In this document: in pieces, positions 1 through 11,637 of the stretch
Layout of the letters: each line of letters opens with the position of its first letter
Position numbering within the stretch: position 1 is the stretch's first letter
Origin: Lytechinus variegatus
Lineage: Eukaryota; Echinodermata; Echinoidea; Temnopleuroida; Toxopneustidae
Direction of reading: 5' to 3'
Assembly (NCBI RefSeq): GCF_018143015.1
Contig: NC_054751.1
Coordinates: forward strand, 23,760,425-23,824,424
DNA length: 64,000 nucleotides
The notes under the pieces: model-generated
The model's database searches: none
What the model was told of the DNA's origin: nothing
The model's input: only the letters and a program-made list of their open reading frames with translations
Made by a program: the position numbers and the translations under genes

Positions 1-560
1 TATAAATGCGACATTCCTTATGTGTGAAAGGGTGCCCTGTCCCCAAACTGTTGCCCATGGTTACAGTCATAACCGAGAGAGCGAGGAAAGTCATTCTGCC
101 CCCGGGTATAAATGCGACATTGTTATTTTCTCAATTGATGAAGGGTAATTTCGAATTACACGACACAAGCCTTTATACTTTCTTCATTTTCTGAACTTTT
201 TCATCAAAGACTTTAACATTCCTTATGTGTGAAAGGGTGCCCCTGTCCCCAAACTGTTGCCCATGGTTACAGTCATAATCGAGAGAGCGAAGAAAGTCAC
301 TCTGCCCCGGGTATAAATGCGACATTCCTTATGTGTGAAAGGGTGCCCCTGTCCCCAAACTGTTGCCCATGGTTACAGTCATAACCGAGAGAGCGAGGAA
401 AGTCACTCTGCCCCCGGCCGCGCCGGGTATAGATGCGACCGATCCGACATTGTTATTTTCTCAATCGATGAAGGGTAATTTCGAATTACACGACACAAGC
501 CATTATACTTTCTTCATTTTCTGAACTTTTTCATCATAGACTTTAACATTCCTTATGTGG
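1..560. repeat. Tandem repeat in intron 2 of gene A
   Basis: A unit of about 105 bp containing GCGACATTCCTTATGTGTGA and a C-rich stretch recurs near 8, 211 and 318, interleaved with a second block (GTTATTTTCTCAAT...) near 120 and 450. A single related copy lies at 19013-19210 in intron 2 of gene B, so this is the matching intron of gene A, whose exons 1 and 2 lie left of the window. No coding sequence seen. Confidence 0.7.
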
Positions 561-699
561 GTCACTCTGCTTCTTCGAAGATGTCTTATACATCATCATC
601 TTAATCATAAGGTTTTTCTTTGTCCAGTATTTGGAATCTTGTCCAGTATTCTTGTCCAGTTTTCCTTTGTCCAGTATTTGGAATCTTGTATTTTTTCGG

Positions 700-992
700 C
701 CTCACCAATTTTCCCAAGGGTAGAAAGGTTCCCCAGAGCTATCTACCCTTTGGAAAAATTGGTGATGCCGAAAAAATGTCTCTGCCGGGAATCGAACCCG
801 GGCCCCCAGCTTTGAACGCCGGTGCCTTAACCACTAGACCACAGAGATGGGTTAATGGTTAGGGCGGGCCAGATCCGATTGACCGTCAGATAGACAGATT
901 TTCGACACTATACCAATTATATTTTCCTTTGTCATTGTTCAAAACTCACCTTCACCCGACAAAGGAAAATATAATTGGTATAGTGTCGAAAA

Positions 993-996
<4 letters not shown>
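700..996 (-). mobile_element. tRNA-derived SINE
   Basis: On the minus strand 847-779 folds as a tRNA-like head: a 7-bp acceptor stem (TCTCTGT with GCAGAGA), an A box (GGTCTAGTGGTTAAGG) and a B box (GGGTTCGATTCCCGG). The flanking body reads GCCGAAAAAATG on one side and CAGATCCGATTGACCGTCAG on the other. The same head and body recur at least five times in intron 2 of gene B, with different anticodon loops, so this is a SINE family and not a functional tRNA gene. Confidence 0.8.
895..996. repeat. Perfect 39-bp inverted repeat (hairpin)
   Basis: 895-933 and 958-996 are exact reverse complements, separated by a 24-base loop. The right arm runs straight into a TA microsatellite. It lies about 100 bp upstream of exon 3 of gene A. 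The arm sequence (ending TTTTCCTTTGTC) is the SINE-body motif also seen near 19385 and 19830. Confidence 0.9.
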
Positions 997-1064
<68 letters not shown>

Positions 1065-1072
1065 ATTATATC
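996..1072. repeat. (TA)n microsatellite
   Basis: An almost pure TA run of about 60 bp followed by a few variant units. It sits 25 bp from the acceptor of exon 3 of gene A. Gene C has only a short AT-rich stretch at the same place (40538-40560), so the expansion is copy-specific. Confidence 0.9.
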
Positions 1073-1096
1073 AAAACCTTTGTTCCCCCTCTTCAG

Positions 1097-1246
1097 GAAT
1101 GCCGAGTCCTGTAGACCAAACGAACGATGGTAGCAGTGAAAACACGAGTGGTGGTAATACAGTAATCAATGTCAATAGTAGTGGAGCTGTGTATATAAGA
1201 TGGGGTAGAGATGTTTGTGTTGATGGATCAGAACTGGTTTATGCTG
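1097..1246 (+). CDS. Gene A exon 3, collagen-like secreted protein (linker)
   Basis: This is the third coding exon of a short-chain-collagen-like gene whose first two exons are outside the window. The acceptor is CTTCAG|GA and the donor is G|GTAAGA. The exon is 150 nt with phase 1 at both ends. It encodes the linker from MPSPVDQTNDG to GSELVYAG. The linker has two N-glycosylation sequons (NTS and NSS) and one Cys (GRDVCVDG). The internal Met is not a start: in genes B and C the upstream exon ends in S-G and splices in frame onto it. The exon is nearly identical to 21861-22010 and 40585-40734. Intron 3 (1247-1727) is AT-rich with an AATAATGATGATAATAATG stretch and no sign of coding. Confidence 0.88.
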
Positions 1247-1727
1247 GTAAGAAAACATTTTCAAAAATACGTTCTATTTATTACCTTTTAGTCAATTTCA
1301 TTCATTCACGCAGTTCAGTAGACTAAAAGCCGTGCGATGGGGGGGGGGGGGGTAGGGTGAAACAGTAACTATATTTTGCAACAGAGTTAAAAGCAATATG
1401 GCAACAAATATAATAATATTTTATAAAAAAAATATGGAAATTAGAATATATAGTAACATAATAATAATGATGATAATAATGATCAGTATAGCGTAATGAG
1501 CCGCCCCCCCAAAAAAAAAATAGGGGGCACAACACGCAGTCACAATATTTCAACAGAGATTAACAACAACAATGTAAAGTTAATTTGTTATATATGTAAG
1601 TGAAGAGAATACTAAGAAGGTTATATAAGTGGCATTGGCCGAGAGACAGTAAGTAGACAATCGAATAGCATATAATCCTCTGCTGAACTGTACTTACAAG
1701 CATAATTGTTGTGTGCGCAATTTGTAG

Positions 1728-2212
1728 GTACTGCAGCAGGAGCTCACTACCAACATACTGGAAGTGGTTCTAACTATCTGTGTATGCCACCTGACCCAAT
1801 TTATGATGAACATCAGTCTGGTGGAAGTCGTGGTCTGCTGTACTCTGCCGAATATGAGACCAGCAACGCCATCGGTCGTCTCCAAGGTATCCACGACCAC
1901 ACACCAAAATGTGCAGTCTGTAGGGCGCCCTCAGGACGATCTACCAAATTGATGATCCCTGCGCGGAACGAGTGCCCTTCTGACGAGTGGCGCCTGGAGT
2001 ACAGTGGTTACCTCATGTCAGCCTATCATGGCCACAAACGTACTGAGTTCGTTTGTTTCGATCATGACATGGAAGCAGAGCCTAGTACAGCTGGAAACGA
2101 AAATGGGGCTCTCTTCTACATGGTAACAGCGGCATGTGTGGCCGGAAGTGGTCTTCCTTGTGGACCCTATATTGACGGTCAGGAACTCACTTGCGCTTTG
2201 TGTACGATTTAG
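1728..2212 (+). CDS. Gene A exon 4, C-terminal domain of collagen-like protein
   Basis: The terminal coding exon (485 nt) starts after TTTGTAG|GT in phase 1 and ends at TAG 2210-2212. It encodes a 160-residue Cys-rich domain beginning TAAGAHYQHTGSGSNYLCM and ending TCALCTI. It has nine Cys, including CAVC and CALC pairs. I recognise the domain as the C-terminal part of proteins annotated as short-chain collagen C4-like in echinoderms and sponges; this is family memory, not a search. Compared with gene B it differs at 12 residues, against only 8 silent codon changes, while 38 codons in the middle are identical in all three genes. It should be secreted, as the B and C gene products carry signal peptides. 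Confidence 0.88.
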
Positions 2213-2782
2213 AAATTGTTTAGATCGAGTGATAATATAGTGCGTACGTTGAATTATATCTGTGTAGTATAGCTCGTCTATTGAAACATGCAGTCGAAAA
2301 AAACAATTCCCGAAGGAATATGTCAAATTCGAAGTAGCTAATACTTATATAGTTGCACCCACTGTTTCTTTCCAAGTGTGCCATTGACAGATAATTTTCA
2401 GAAACCTTGACGTATTGGGGTTGGAGGATAGTGCCCACCCCCCAAAAAACCGCAAGCCCCTGACTTCCTTCAGTGTTCTCAATTGCAAATTTTAGCTAGT
2501 ACTTAAAGAAAACATCCTCAGGCTTGGCCTTTTTTTGCCTCGCATAATTTTTTTTTCTTTCTAATTTCATAATTATCATTAGCTCACATAATGCTTGCCT
2601 CAAAGGAAAATCATTGCATACAGTTATGTAACCATCATTAACAAAGATGATTACAGATTGAGATATAGGAATCATTATTCAGTGACACGACATTTTCTCC
2701 TGCGACATTTGCTCCGATCTTAATATCTTAGAGGGGGTCGGATTGTAATAGAGTTTTTGGTTCAGAATACTGTAAAGTTAAT
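2213..2782. other. 3' flank of gene A (3'UTR and intergenic)
   Basis: This is homologous to 23572-24010 and 41688-42291 downstream of genes B and C, so it belongs to the duplicated unit. I see no clear AATAAA close to the stop and no further coding sequence. Some short gaps relative to the sister units are visible. Confidence 0.7.
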
Positions 2783-2936
2783 ACCTCGGTCACATTTTGC
2801 TCTACTGGCGACCGTACGGCAAGTCGAAAACAGCCGTAACATTTTTGTACCAGCTCCATATTGGTAGTTTCAATAAAAAATGAATCAAACGGCTGTTTAC
2901 GCCGTACGGCCGCCGTAGAGCAAATGTGACCGAGGT
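2783..2936. mobile_element. Palindromic MITE
   Basis: Terminal inverted repeats begin ACCTCGGTCACATTT and end AAATGTGACCGAGGT, enclosing CCGTACGGC motifs, about 154 bp. Copies occur at 42292-42453 (same site in unit 3) and 18555-18704 (intron 2 of gene B). A half copy lies at 40015-40062 in gene C. The homologous site in unit 2 (about 24012) lacks it. Confidence 0.85.
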
Positions 2937-3358
2937 TCAATTAGGCTTCGGGTTTATTTAGTAGGTTTTGTTTGGCATGACGTGCAAATTTTCCATCGGA
3001 AAAATTATCTTGGAGCCCTGTATTCTTATAATCCAAAGTACAAACCATAAACAGAACACAGTGCGCTTAGAAACACCATGCAGTATAGTAAGCGACTTTA
3101 AATGTTATGTATTATTATTATTAAACTGAAAGTTTACAGTCTAGACCCTACTCGAGGATCAGGCAATGTCCAGTCAACATTATAGTAACCGTTACGTAAT
3201 AATATTGGTTGAATTGTAGCCAGCAACAACTCCTTGAGTGGTGACGGTATAGTCGATATAATTATGAATATCTTGGGATTATTTCATCAAAGTTGTGAGC
3301 ACCGACCGGTAATCGAGAAGCAGTTACCAGAGTAATCGATGGTAATCGTCAGACACCT

Positions 3359-6300
3359 GGGTCATTCTCAGAAAAATGAACCAATTGATGGGGGAAGAAA
3401 TCGTAAAAATGAAGTCTACAGAATGGGTTGAAAGATGCATATTGTGAAAGTACCATGTATGAGTAGGTGGCAACAGAAAAGGGGCAAGTCGCTGTTGCGT
3501 CAATTTGAAGTACTGACCGGATTAAGTCGAGCACTGTATATCATCGTTACGGAGGTTAATCGTTAGCATGGCCCACTTATTTTACTCGATTAAATCACTT
3601 TTGAAATGATCGAAATTGAAATGCACACAATTTAGTTTTAGCGTGGTATCAACAATTTCATTTTCTGAAGCAAAAATGTTTGCAAGATGGAAAAACTATT
3701 CAATATTGTTTTCAGAAGCAGGACTTTACCAATTAACATATAACAAAAAGTACCATAAAAATCATTGCACATCTTTCGTTCAGTTTAATGTTCATAATTT
3801 GAATGAGGCAACCTTAAAATATCTTTCATCCATAACCTGAGATCCTTAGCAATGCATGACCAATGCTGGGAATCCAAAGATAGTTTACCATTACATCCTC
3901 TCGATAGCTTTTAACCTTGTCAATCTTCGTTACGGAAGTTAAAATCAAGTTGCAAATTGCAATACTTATTTTGTTAGCTTGGGAACATCCATATCAACGT
4001 ATTCATGGTATTCGTCTACTTTTTTTTTATTTATTAAAGATTAATGTGGAACGCATTGCTTAATCCCCCCATAAAAAATGTTAAAAACAGAACAGGAAGC
4101 GGACAACTGTCATTTTTGTTGTCGTTCTTGTTCAAAGTTGGAATGAGAAAACCGAATAACCAAGCCACAGAATTGCAGTTCATCTTAAAGGTTTTTGGCA
4201 ATAAACAAAATATAACAATCGCAGTCCCGTAACCAGGACCCGGGGGCCACTTCCATTCACGAGTGGATACCATGCGCGACCATGGGGTCTCGAAAAGCAC
4301 CCTTAACACGTAATTTCCATATTCTGAAAATGCACCCCTTAACAAGTATTGGCGTGTGAAACCCTACCCTTAACAAGTATTGGAAACAAAACGATACTCT
4401 TGGCAAATATTCCTTGAAATGAACCCCTTAACAAGTACAGGAATGTTTTATTGTTACTGGTCCTTTGGTTTTCGGCTTTACCTTATTTGGTTTAGTACGA
4501 CCCCACCTTCTACACCTCGCGCAAATAGGACTCTAAACACGTAGTGTTTGGGCAAAAAGGACATCCTTTATAAAACATTTTAATTTTGTTTTATCATCCC
4601 CGCAAATTCGACCCTAAACACGTAATTTTCCTAGCGAAATAGATACCCTTTTTTCATTAGTTTTGTGTTTTTGACACCCTTTTCACGTTACGTACGCCCG
4701 GTACGTACGTAACGTGCCCTATCATGAAAAGGACATCCTTTTTACGTGTTTTTTTGGTCGCGCATGGTATCCACTCGTCAATGTAAGTGCCCCCCCCCCG
4801 GGAACCAGGATGAGTTCTCTGGGTTACGAGGAATCCCACCGCTTGCCAATAGCCGAAAAAGATAAAGAGAGAAAAAAGGGAAGAGAATTAAAAAAGGACA
4901 TGGGGAAAGGAATAATAATAAAGTGAGGTGAATGAAACAAGAGGCTAAAAATCCACAAATACATGAATTATTAATGAAATCTATATGATCTAATTGCGAT
5001 TTGTTTTCATTATAATGATATTGTTTCATTGAGATACGCAATTACTCATCCTGTTCGTGATTTAAAAAAAAAAATATGAATAGCCAAAATGTTTGATTAT
5101 CGAAATACGTATAATAAATTCCAACAAACCGTGAGTGTTTGAAATACCCCTTTCCATGTTTTCATGTCAGTAGGCCTATATCCATTATTTCAGCGCTTTT
5201 TCATGCGCATTAAAGGGGTCATCCAGGCTGAAAAATCTGATCTGAACAGATAATAATCAGACAAAGAAAATACTGCAAATATGATCAAAGTCGAACGAGG
5301 AATAACAGCGTTATGCCATATGAAAGATATGCATTATTTTAGTGAAACAGTTTGGTCTATGCATATCTTCATGAATATTAAAAGAGTTGATTGATGGTGT
5401 AGATACATATAATCCCCACTTGTTCTTTTGCATTCTCTTGCATGAAATTGTTTTTTATTCAATTTATATCCTCTTTTTTTGAAAGTGTGCTTAAAATGTC
5501 TGGTCTTCATATTGGAATGACATATTTTCAGCTCGCGCTTCGCACTTGCTGCTTATCATTTCCTTAGTCAGACAACCATCCTTTTTATGATTACAGAAAG
5601 TTAATAGAATGTCCCATTTTGGGTTCTAAACCTAAATAAGCGAACGTTTTACCCTTGCAATAATTGTTTATTGTATATATGTCTTGTTCTCAAATTAAAA
5701 CGTCCAAAAAATTATTGTTCTCAGATCAAAATATAAAATATTTACAGTCGCATCAATTCTTGTAATAAGTACAAACAGTGTTTAGAATGTCAAGGTTTCA
5801 GTCAGAATACGAAAAAAAAACAGCTAGCACTTTGTACTTGCATTAATACTTTATTCAGATAACATCCTGATCATTTCAACAACAAAAAATGCTTAGAATG
5901 TCAAGTTTTCAGATTAGACTATTCACAAGTTTTAGCTCGCACTTTGCGCTCACATTTTTGATCGGTGAAATAACCTTCCTCATGAGTCATCGCAAATAGT
6001 TTTCCTTTCTCTTTCCTTGTCCATGAAACCTTAATTGTTTCTCCTTCTTCCCTTTTTCTCCACCGTTTCTACCGACTTCAGCATTAGACAAAGGCATGTC
6101 ACCTGTTCTGGAACTAGAATCGTACTTTCAATCCCAGCAAAGTACAGCAGAGAAGTTTATTAACTTGCGTAACAGTATTGTTACGGAAGTTAATGCACTT
6201 TCTATAGCAAAGAAATTTAGAAATTTTAAGTTCTAAAGAAGATTCCAATATTCAAAATTTGTAGTATGAATTATTCAAAATTCCAAAAGCATTAAATATC

Positions 6301-7235
6301 AAATATAATTCTCGGGAAATTGTTTTCGCTGGCAATTTTCCCTCTTTACAAAGTGATGTTGAAAATAAGATCTGCAATAATAATTTTACAAGGATGAATA
6401 GCTATTATTTCTATGGGTACGTAGGTGGAGGGTACCTTATATAATTCATATCTGTATGATCCGGAGTGATGCATTATAGCACAAATTTGTAGCATATTCA
6501 AGAAAAAATGTTACGGAAGTTAATGCGTTACGGAAGTTAATGTCTTTGTGCTTTGTGGTCCAACGTGGACCTTATTTAGCAGCCCTACCTTTGAAAACTG
6601 TATTTATTATGAAAGGTGTCTCTTATCCTATATAATACTGAATCCTTAACAGAACTGCCAAAGTGCATATTTTCTTAAGGTGCGTTACGGATGTTAAACC
6701 TGTTTAGTCATACATTTCATTTTTTAAGAATAGTCCTTTATTTTAATGAATATCACTCTACTTGCAGACACATTATCATGTAATATCATTCAGTTTAAAA
6801 GGGAGAAAAAATTGTGGCAGTATTCGTCACGGAGGTTAAAATGAATTGAGGACAAAGTTAAAAGTGAAATTAATCACAAAGTGATCATCAAATACTAGGA
6901 TAAGCCCAGTTTGTCAGACGTATACACCATGCTGCCCTCACCAGACATTGATGTAGGTAAGAAATACAGAGTACATATAAAAGAGAATGATAGTAAAATA
7001 AAAAACTGACCCGAGACAATGTATATTCTAACAAAAAGCAAAAATAAAAGGCCTGTGTAATAGATATAGAGCTTTACTAGTCACTGGTCGCATATGGTTT
7101 GTGGAGCTAGTCTATATTATTGTCATTTTGTTGATAATATTTTTGTAGAAAATGTTCAGGGTTGTGAAGCTAGCGGGCATAAGATAGTCGAGACACGTTT
7201 TTTGTGAATCGTAACATTTTTTTTGAGAATGACCC
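3359..7235. mobile_element. 3.9-kb DNA transposon, class unknown, non-autonomous
   Basis: The ends are inverted: GGGTCATTCTCAGAAAAATG at left and the complement of GGGTCATTCTCAAAAAAAAT at right. ACCT is duplicated at 3355-3358 and 7236-7239. The sister unit has an uninterrupted single ACCT near 24330, which proves insertion with a 4-bp target duplication. No long ORF is present, so no transposase is encoded. The interior carries seven direct copies and one inverted copy of a 14-bp motif, GTTACGGAAGTTAA, and some CTCGCGCTTCGC-type repeats near 5530 and 5930. A second element is nested at 4239-4802. Confidence 0.88.
4239..4802. mobile_element. Nested hAT-like MITE
   Basis: A 564-bp element with about 44-bp inverted ends (CCCGGGGG...CACGAGTGGATACC...GCGCGACCA on each side). 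It is flanked by an 8-bp duplication, AACCAGGA, at 4231-4238 and 4803-4810. The 8-bp duplication suggests hAT or another 8-bp-duplicating superfamily. The interior consists of repeated ACCCTTAACA(C/A)GTA units and has no ORF of note. Confidence 0.85.
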
Positions 7236-8888
7236 ACCTGTGCTTCGCAGCCAATAAAAAAACATGGAATGTTTCGTTATGAGACGACAGATATTGATGA
7301 AACACCCCAGGTCTTCAATGTCTTAATGATAGTAATCTCAGCAATATAAACACTTTTCTTTGAATATTTTTATGGTAGAGTATTCTTCAGAACGATTGAA
7401 ACCACGTTTTATGTTCTTTATATATGTCATAGTGGTCTATTGAAAGACAACGCCAGAAAAAGGTGTATACTTATATTTCCATTTTATTCAGCCTTTTCAA
7501 AGTTTTCAATTACAAAGATTTCTGTTCAAATGTTGTGTCTTGCGCTTGTTCGGTAAATTATGTTGCGTGAACTATTATGGAGCTGTCACGTGATGATTGT
7601 AATTGATGTTGCCGATGATTTAAATGGGGGGAAGTTCATAACTATTCCAAATTTGATTTAGTTGTAAAATTAGGTGACGATGTGGAGATGAGTGAGGAGA
7701 GAATATGGTGGTGGATGAAGATGAGAGACAGGCCGGAGGATGAGGAGGATAAGGAAAAAGAGGAAGAACAGGCCGGAATGGGAGGAGCAGAAGGAGGAGG
7801 GCCTGCCGGCGCAAGGAGGTGGAGGAAGAGAAGGGGAGGAAGAGGGAGACAGTGGCGGCGGTGGTTTTTTTTCTTACCTGATTGCCAAGAGAGCATTTGT
7901 ATATAAGCAAGCAATCATGCATTGGATCGTTATAAGGTCCCTTCCGAGTCCAGGGACCAGGGGAGCGTGTCATGAAAGGAGAATTTGGAAAATTTAATTA
8001 ATCCTTCATAATGACGTTTTTGGAATTTTTTATTCGCTTTCTTAAATGTTTAATTTTCAAAGAGGCAGATTTCGATCCACTCTACCTTCGTCTACCATGG
8101 AATTTTTTTTTCTTAAGAACTGAATTTCCGAAAATGTTACTCACCCACCACCCCCTAAAAAGAACTGAAAATCTTACTGGGACGTGTTGCCATGATAATG
8201 AGCGCCCTAGCGGTGAAGTGGAAGTAGATATGGAGAAAATACATGAAGCAGGAAGAATGGGGCACATCCACATAATAAGCATGGGGGGGGGGGGTACTGT
8301 GATATTTTGATTGTGCTGGGTATAAGACATGCATTGTTTTTAGCCTTGCCATTTTACCTCTGCCATTATAAGTTTAAGTGGCCTAGCTACTGATGCCATC
8401 GATGAAGGTAATACCGTTCATAAAACACTTGAGACAATATTCACCCTGTCTCTACAATTTTATTTATTATAAACTAACACAACAATCTAACAGATATTTC
8501 AACAAAGAATTCAGTTTTGTTCAGAATTTTGAAAGCTGCATCATCTATGATTACAATTTTGCCTTTTCTTTTCATTTGTATCTCCGTGCTTTGTACACGT
8601 TTTTAAAAGTATTATGCATGAATTGCGTTCTGTGATTTATTTCGTATAGCTTTACTAATGCACCCTTCAGTGGCGGGTCTACGGGGGGGGGGGGTAGGGG
8701 TTAACTGTTTGTTTGTCAAATTTCTCGGACAAACTCCCTCCTTGGAAAAAATCTATATTCGCCCCTGTCCTTATTCCCGACAATCAAGATCCAATCATTT
8801 TTAATTCTCATCTTCCCTCTTACCGGTGAATAAATGAATTTCCATTGAACACTAAAATCTCGACTGTTGAATCCCCGTTCATTTAGAT
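7236..8888. other. Intergenic unit-1 sequence with polypurine tract
   Basis: Intergenic DNA homologous to 24333-26237 in unit 2 and, in its first part, to 42768-43165 in unit 3. A GGA/GAG-rich polypurine tract occupies 7680-7870 and is conserved in all three units (24780-24970, 44815-44990). ORFs across it (runs of Glu, Gly and Arg) are compositional. From about 7915 to 8888 the match to unit 2 is nearly base-for-base. Confidence 0.75.
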
Positions 8889-9007
8889 GGTGCCAGGTAA
8901 AAATGGCAGAGGTAAAAATGACAGAGGTAATAATGGCAAAGGTAAAAATGGCAGAGGTAATAATGGCAGGATAATAATGGCAGAGGTAATAAATGGCAGA
9001 GGTAATA

Positions 9008-9756
9008 AATGCATTATGTTCTTTTTGTAATGCGACACCCGAGACATTGGATCATTTGTTTTTTGTATGCCCTAAAATAGCATCCTTTTGGAACGCGTTG
9101 CGTACGAGAGTGACTGACTTTAGTCCTAATAATTTCCTTTCACGAGAAACTGTTTTATTTGGATTACTAGAACCACTTACTCCATCCACCTTAGCATTTA
9201 ATTTTCTAATTTTACTTGGTAAACAATTCATTTTGCGATGTAAATACCAAGAGACTCTCCCTAGTTTAAAACAATTTAATTATTATCTTTTATCTTATAA
9301 AGTTACCGAAGAAATTATTGCAAAAAAGAAAAACAAACTCAATAAACACAATGTAAAATGGCAAAACATAAACAAGTATTTTTCCATTGCATAAATTGTA
9401 ACCACTGTAGATTCATATTTTGTGTTGTCCTTTTTTGTGACTTTGTTTTATCTTCTGTTCATGTTGTAGTGGTGCTTCCGGTCATGTTAATACATGAAAA
9501 TGTCATAATTTTTTTTTTTGGTTGCGCTATACCCCGGCGATGCCGCCAGGTCGACTCTGGACCGTTAGGTATGGCCGTACCCTCCTTTTTTCGGTTAATG
9601 GATCGTCCTGTCGGCAGCGCTGGGGTACAATTTTCTTGTAAATTAAGATTATGTTGTATGTACTTATACAATGTTCTTTTTTTATTGAAGTGCAACGATA
9701 TGTTTTGTATATTTTGATTATTTTTATGACGAATAAAAACTGCAAAGAAAAAAAAA
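9008..9756 (+). pseudogene. 5'-truncated L1/Tx1-like LINE, 3' end
   Basis: A LINE fragment inserted inside the left 15-bp array of the foldback element. Frame 9011-9394 encodes the C-terminal zinc-binding part of a reverse-transcriptase ORF2 (C-SFC-NATPETLDHLFF-VC...FWNAL, the CxxC...H...C pattern), ending NINKYFSIA-stop. A 3'UTR follows with AATAAA at 9732 and an A-rich tail at 9745-9756. Target duplication cannot be read because the target is itself repetitive. The RT core and endonuclease are missing, so the copy is dead. Confidence 0.8.
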
Positions 9757-11269
9757 TAATGGCAGAGGTAAAAATGGCAAAGGTAAAATTGGCAGAGGTA
9801 AAAATGGCAGAGGTAAAAATGGCAAAGGTAAAAATGGCAGAGGTAAAAATGGCAGAGGTAAAATTGGCAGATGTAAAAATGGCAAAGGTAAAAATGGCAG
9901 AGGTAAAAATGGCAGAGGTAAAAATGATAAAGATAGGCTACATTATGATTATCATCCATGACCGGACTCTTGTCGACGAAATGGGCTATAAAAACTGGTT
10001 AAATATTATGTTGTTTTTCATCATTTAAGATCTAAACTCATTCATTTTCTTGCCAAAATGATTTCAATTAGTGACTGCATGATGAAAGGATCTTAAGCTC
10101 GTAAGCAGAAAAACGCTTTACATACAAACCCAACGATTTTTAAATGTAAACACCAATGTGTGCAGCCACTAACCCTCTGAAACGAACAAGTTCGGGTCTA
10201 CGTCGAACTACTTTCATAATTTAAACTGGATTAAAAAAAATAACTGAACATTCTGTAATAAAAGTATTTTTTTAAATTTCCATATCATGATGGATCATGA
10301 TGAATAGATCCGCCAGTGATGTCACTGGCGGATCCATGGGGCACAGCTGGCCCGTGGCCGCCCCCCTTGAGAGGTAATTATTAAAATCTTAGCAAATATG
10401 CTAACTCAAGTGTGCCCCCTTTTTAAAGCGAGACCCTTTTCTGCTTGCTATTTATTTTGTTTACGAGTTAGTAGGCGGAAAACTTTTTTGCATGTCATTT
10501 TTCAGGAAAATGTGCCCCCCCTTGGAAAATCCTGGATCTGCCCCTGATTAATGTAATACGTTAAATGTAAATGATACAATTATTGTTCAGTCTTTATAGA
10601 GCAATACCTCAATGCAGCTAGTCCAAGTGGATGCCAGGTTCCCAAAGGGTTTGACGTCATATATGGGAAATTGCCCCATGACATTTAAAAAAAAAAATGG
10701 TTCATAATTGCTTTAAAAAATATTTCAGGAGCGTAAGTGAAATGATTTGTCGCTTGATATATACTGAAGATAAAAAAAAAACATTTGGATTTTTCTAGAA
10801 AATTACATTTCATTAATATTTTCTATACACCAAATATGGGAAAGCTGCTCGCAAATGACGTCACCATTGAAATATAAAAGTATAGCTTTTTAAATCTTTG
10901 ATTGATTTCCTAAAACCCTCACCATTATCATTTTATTTTTTCTGCTATTCTACAATGACTTTTAACCGAGGTTGAACTTCCCCTGTAATGAATTAAGTTC
11001 AATTGCGATCAAGAGTGTGCTTCAAATTTGAATACTAATACAGCGATTTGACATGAGAAGGCCATCCATGAGAGTCCAAAAAAATAGGATATTCTAGCCA
11101 AAAGATTATCAATTTGGTGCAGACGATCTATCTATGATTTTAAGAATGTCACCCTTTCCATTATTTTTATTTTCTTAAAACCTTTCTTAGTTAATCTATG
11201 TAGGGCTTACATGCGGGGGCTTTTTGATTTTTTTTCATGGGGGTTGAAGACTCTTTTTACCTATACTAT

Positions 11270-11619
11270 TATGACCTCTGCCATTTTTACCTCTGCCATT
11301 ATTACCTCTGCCATTTTTACCTCTGCCATTATTACCTCTGCCATTTTTACCTCTGCCATTTTTACCTTTGCCATTTTTACCTCTGCCATTTTTACCTCTG
11401 CCATTATTACCTCTGCCATTTTTACCTCTGCCATTATTACCTCTGCCATTTTTACCTCTGCCATTTTTACCTCTGCCATTTTTACCTCTGCCATTTTTAC
11501 CTCTGCCATTTTTACCTCTGCCATTATTACCTCTGCCATTTTTACCTCTGCCATTTTTACCTCTGCCATTATTACCTCTGCCATTTTTACCTCTGCCATT
11601 TTTACCTCTGCCATTTTTA
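11270..11619. repeat. 15-bp tandem array, right arm of foldback element
   Basis: About 23 units of CTCTGCCATTTTTAC, with T/A variation (TTTTAC or TTATTAC) at one position and a single CTTTGCC variant. It is complementary to the left array. Because 15 is a multiple of 3, all frames stay open, which gives spurious ORFs rich in MAEVK, YLCHF or LPLPF. Confidence 0.93.
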
Positions 11620-11637
11620 CACCGAGCCCATTTAGAT

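Larger units (their letters stand above)
8889..11629. mobile_element. TU-like foldback transposon with tandem-repeat inverted ends
   Basis: The insertion is precise: CATTTAGAT occurs at 8880-8888 and again at 11629-11637, and unit 2 has a single copy at 26238-26246. Both ends are arrays of a 15-bp repeat in opposite orientation. The left consensus is GGCAGAGGTAAAAAT (8896-9007 and 9757-9930, split by a LINE) and the right array is its complement (11270-11619, about 23 units). The core at 9930-11269 has no ORF of note and holds a small G-rich element at 10322-10551. From memory, sea urchin TU elements also have long inverted ends with an outer domain of 15-bp tandem repeats and an 8-bp target duplication. 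No transposase is visible. Confidence 0.82.

Noticed and set aside
779..847. Functional tRNA gene on the minus strand
   Set aside because: The cloverleaf is good, but the sequence belongs to a dispersed SINE family with changing anticodon loops and shared non-tRNA flanks.
8011..8310. 99-residue ORF duplicated at 25330-25665
   Set aside because: Its conservation reflects the segmental duplication; a poly-G length change shifts the end, and there is no recognisable domain or splice support.
8896..11619. CRISPR-like array
   Set aside because: Repeats are directly contiguous 15-mers with no spacers, in an animal genome, and they form inverted transposon ends.
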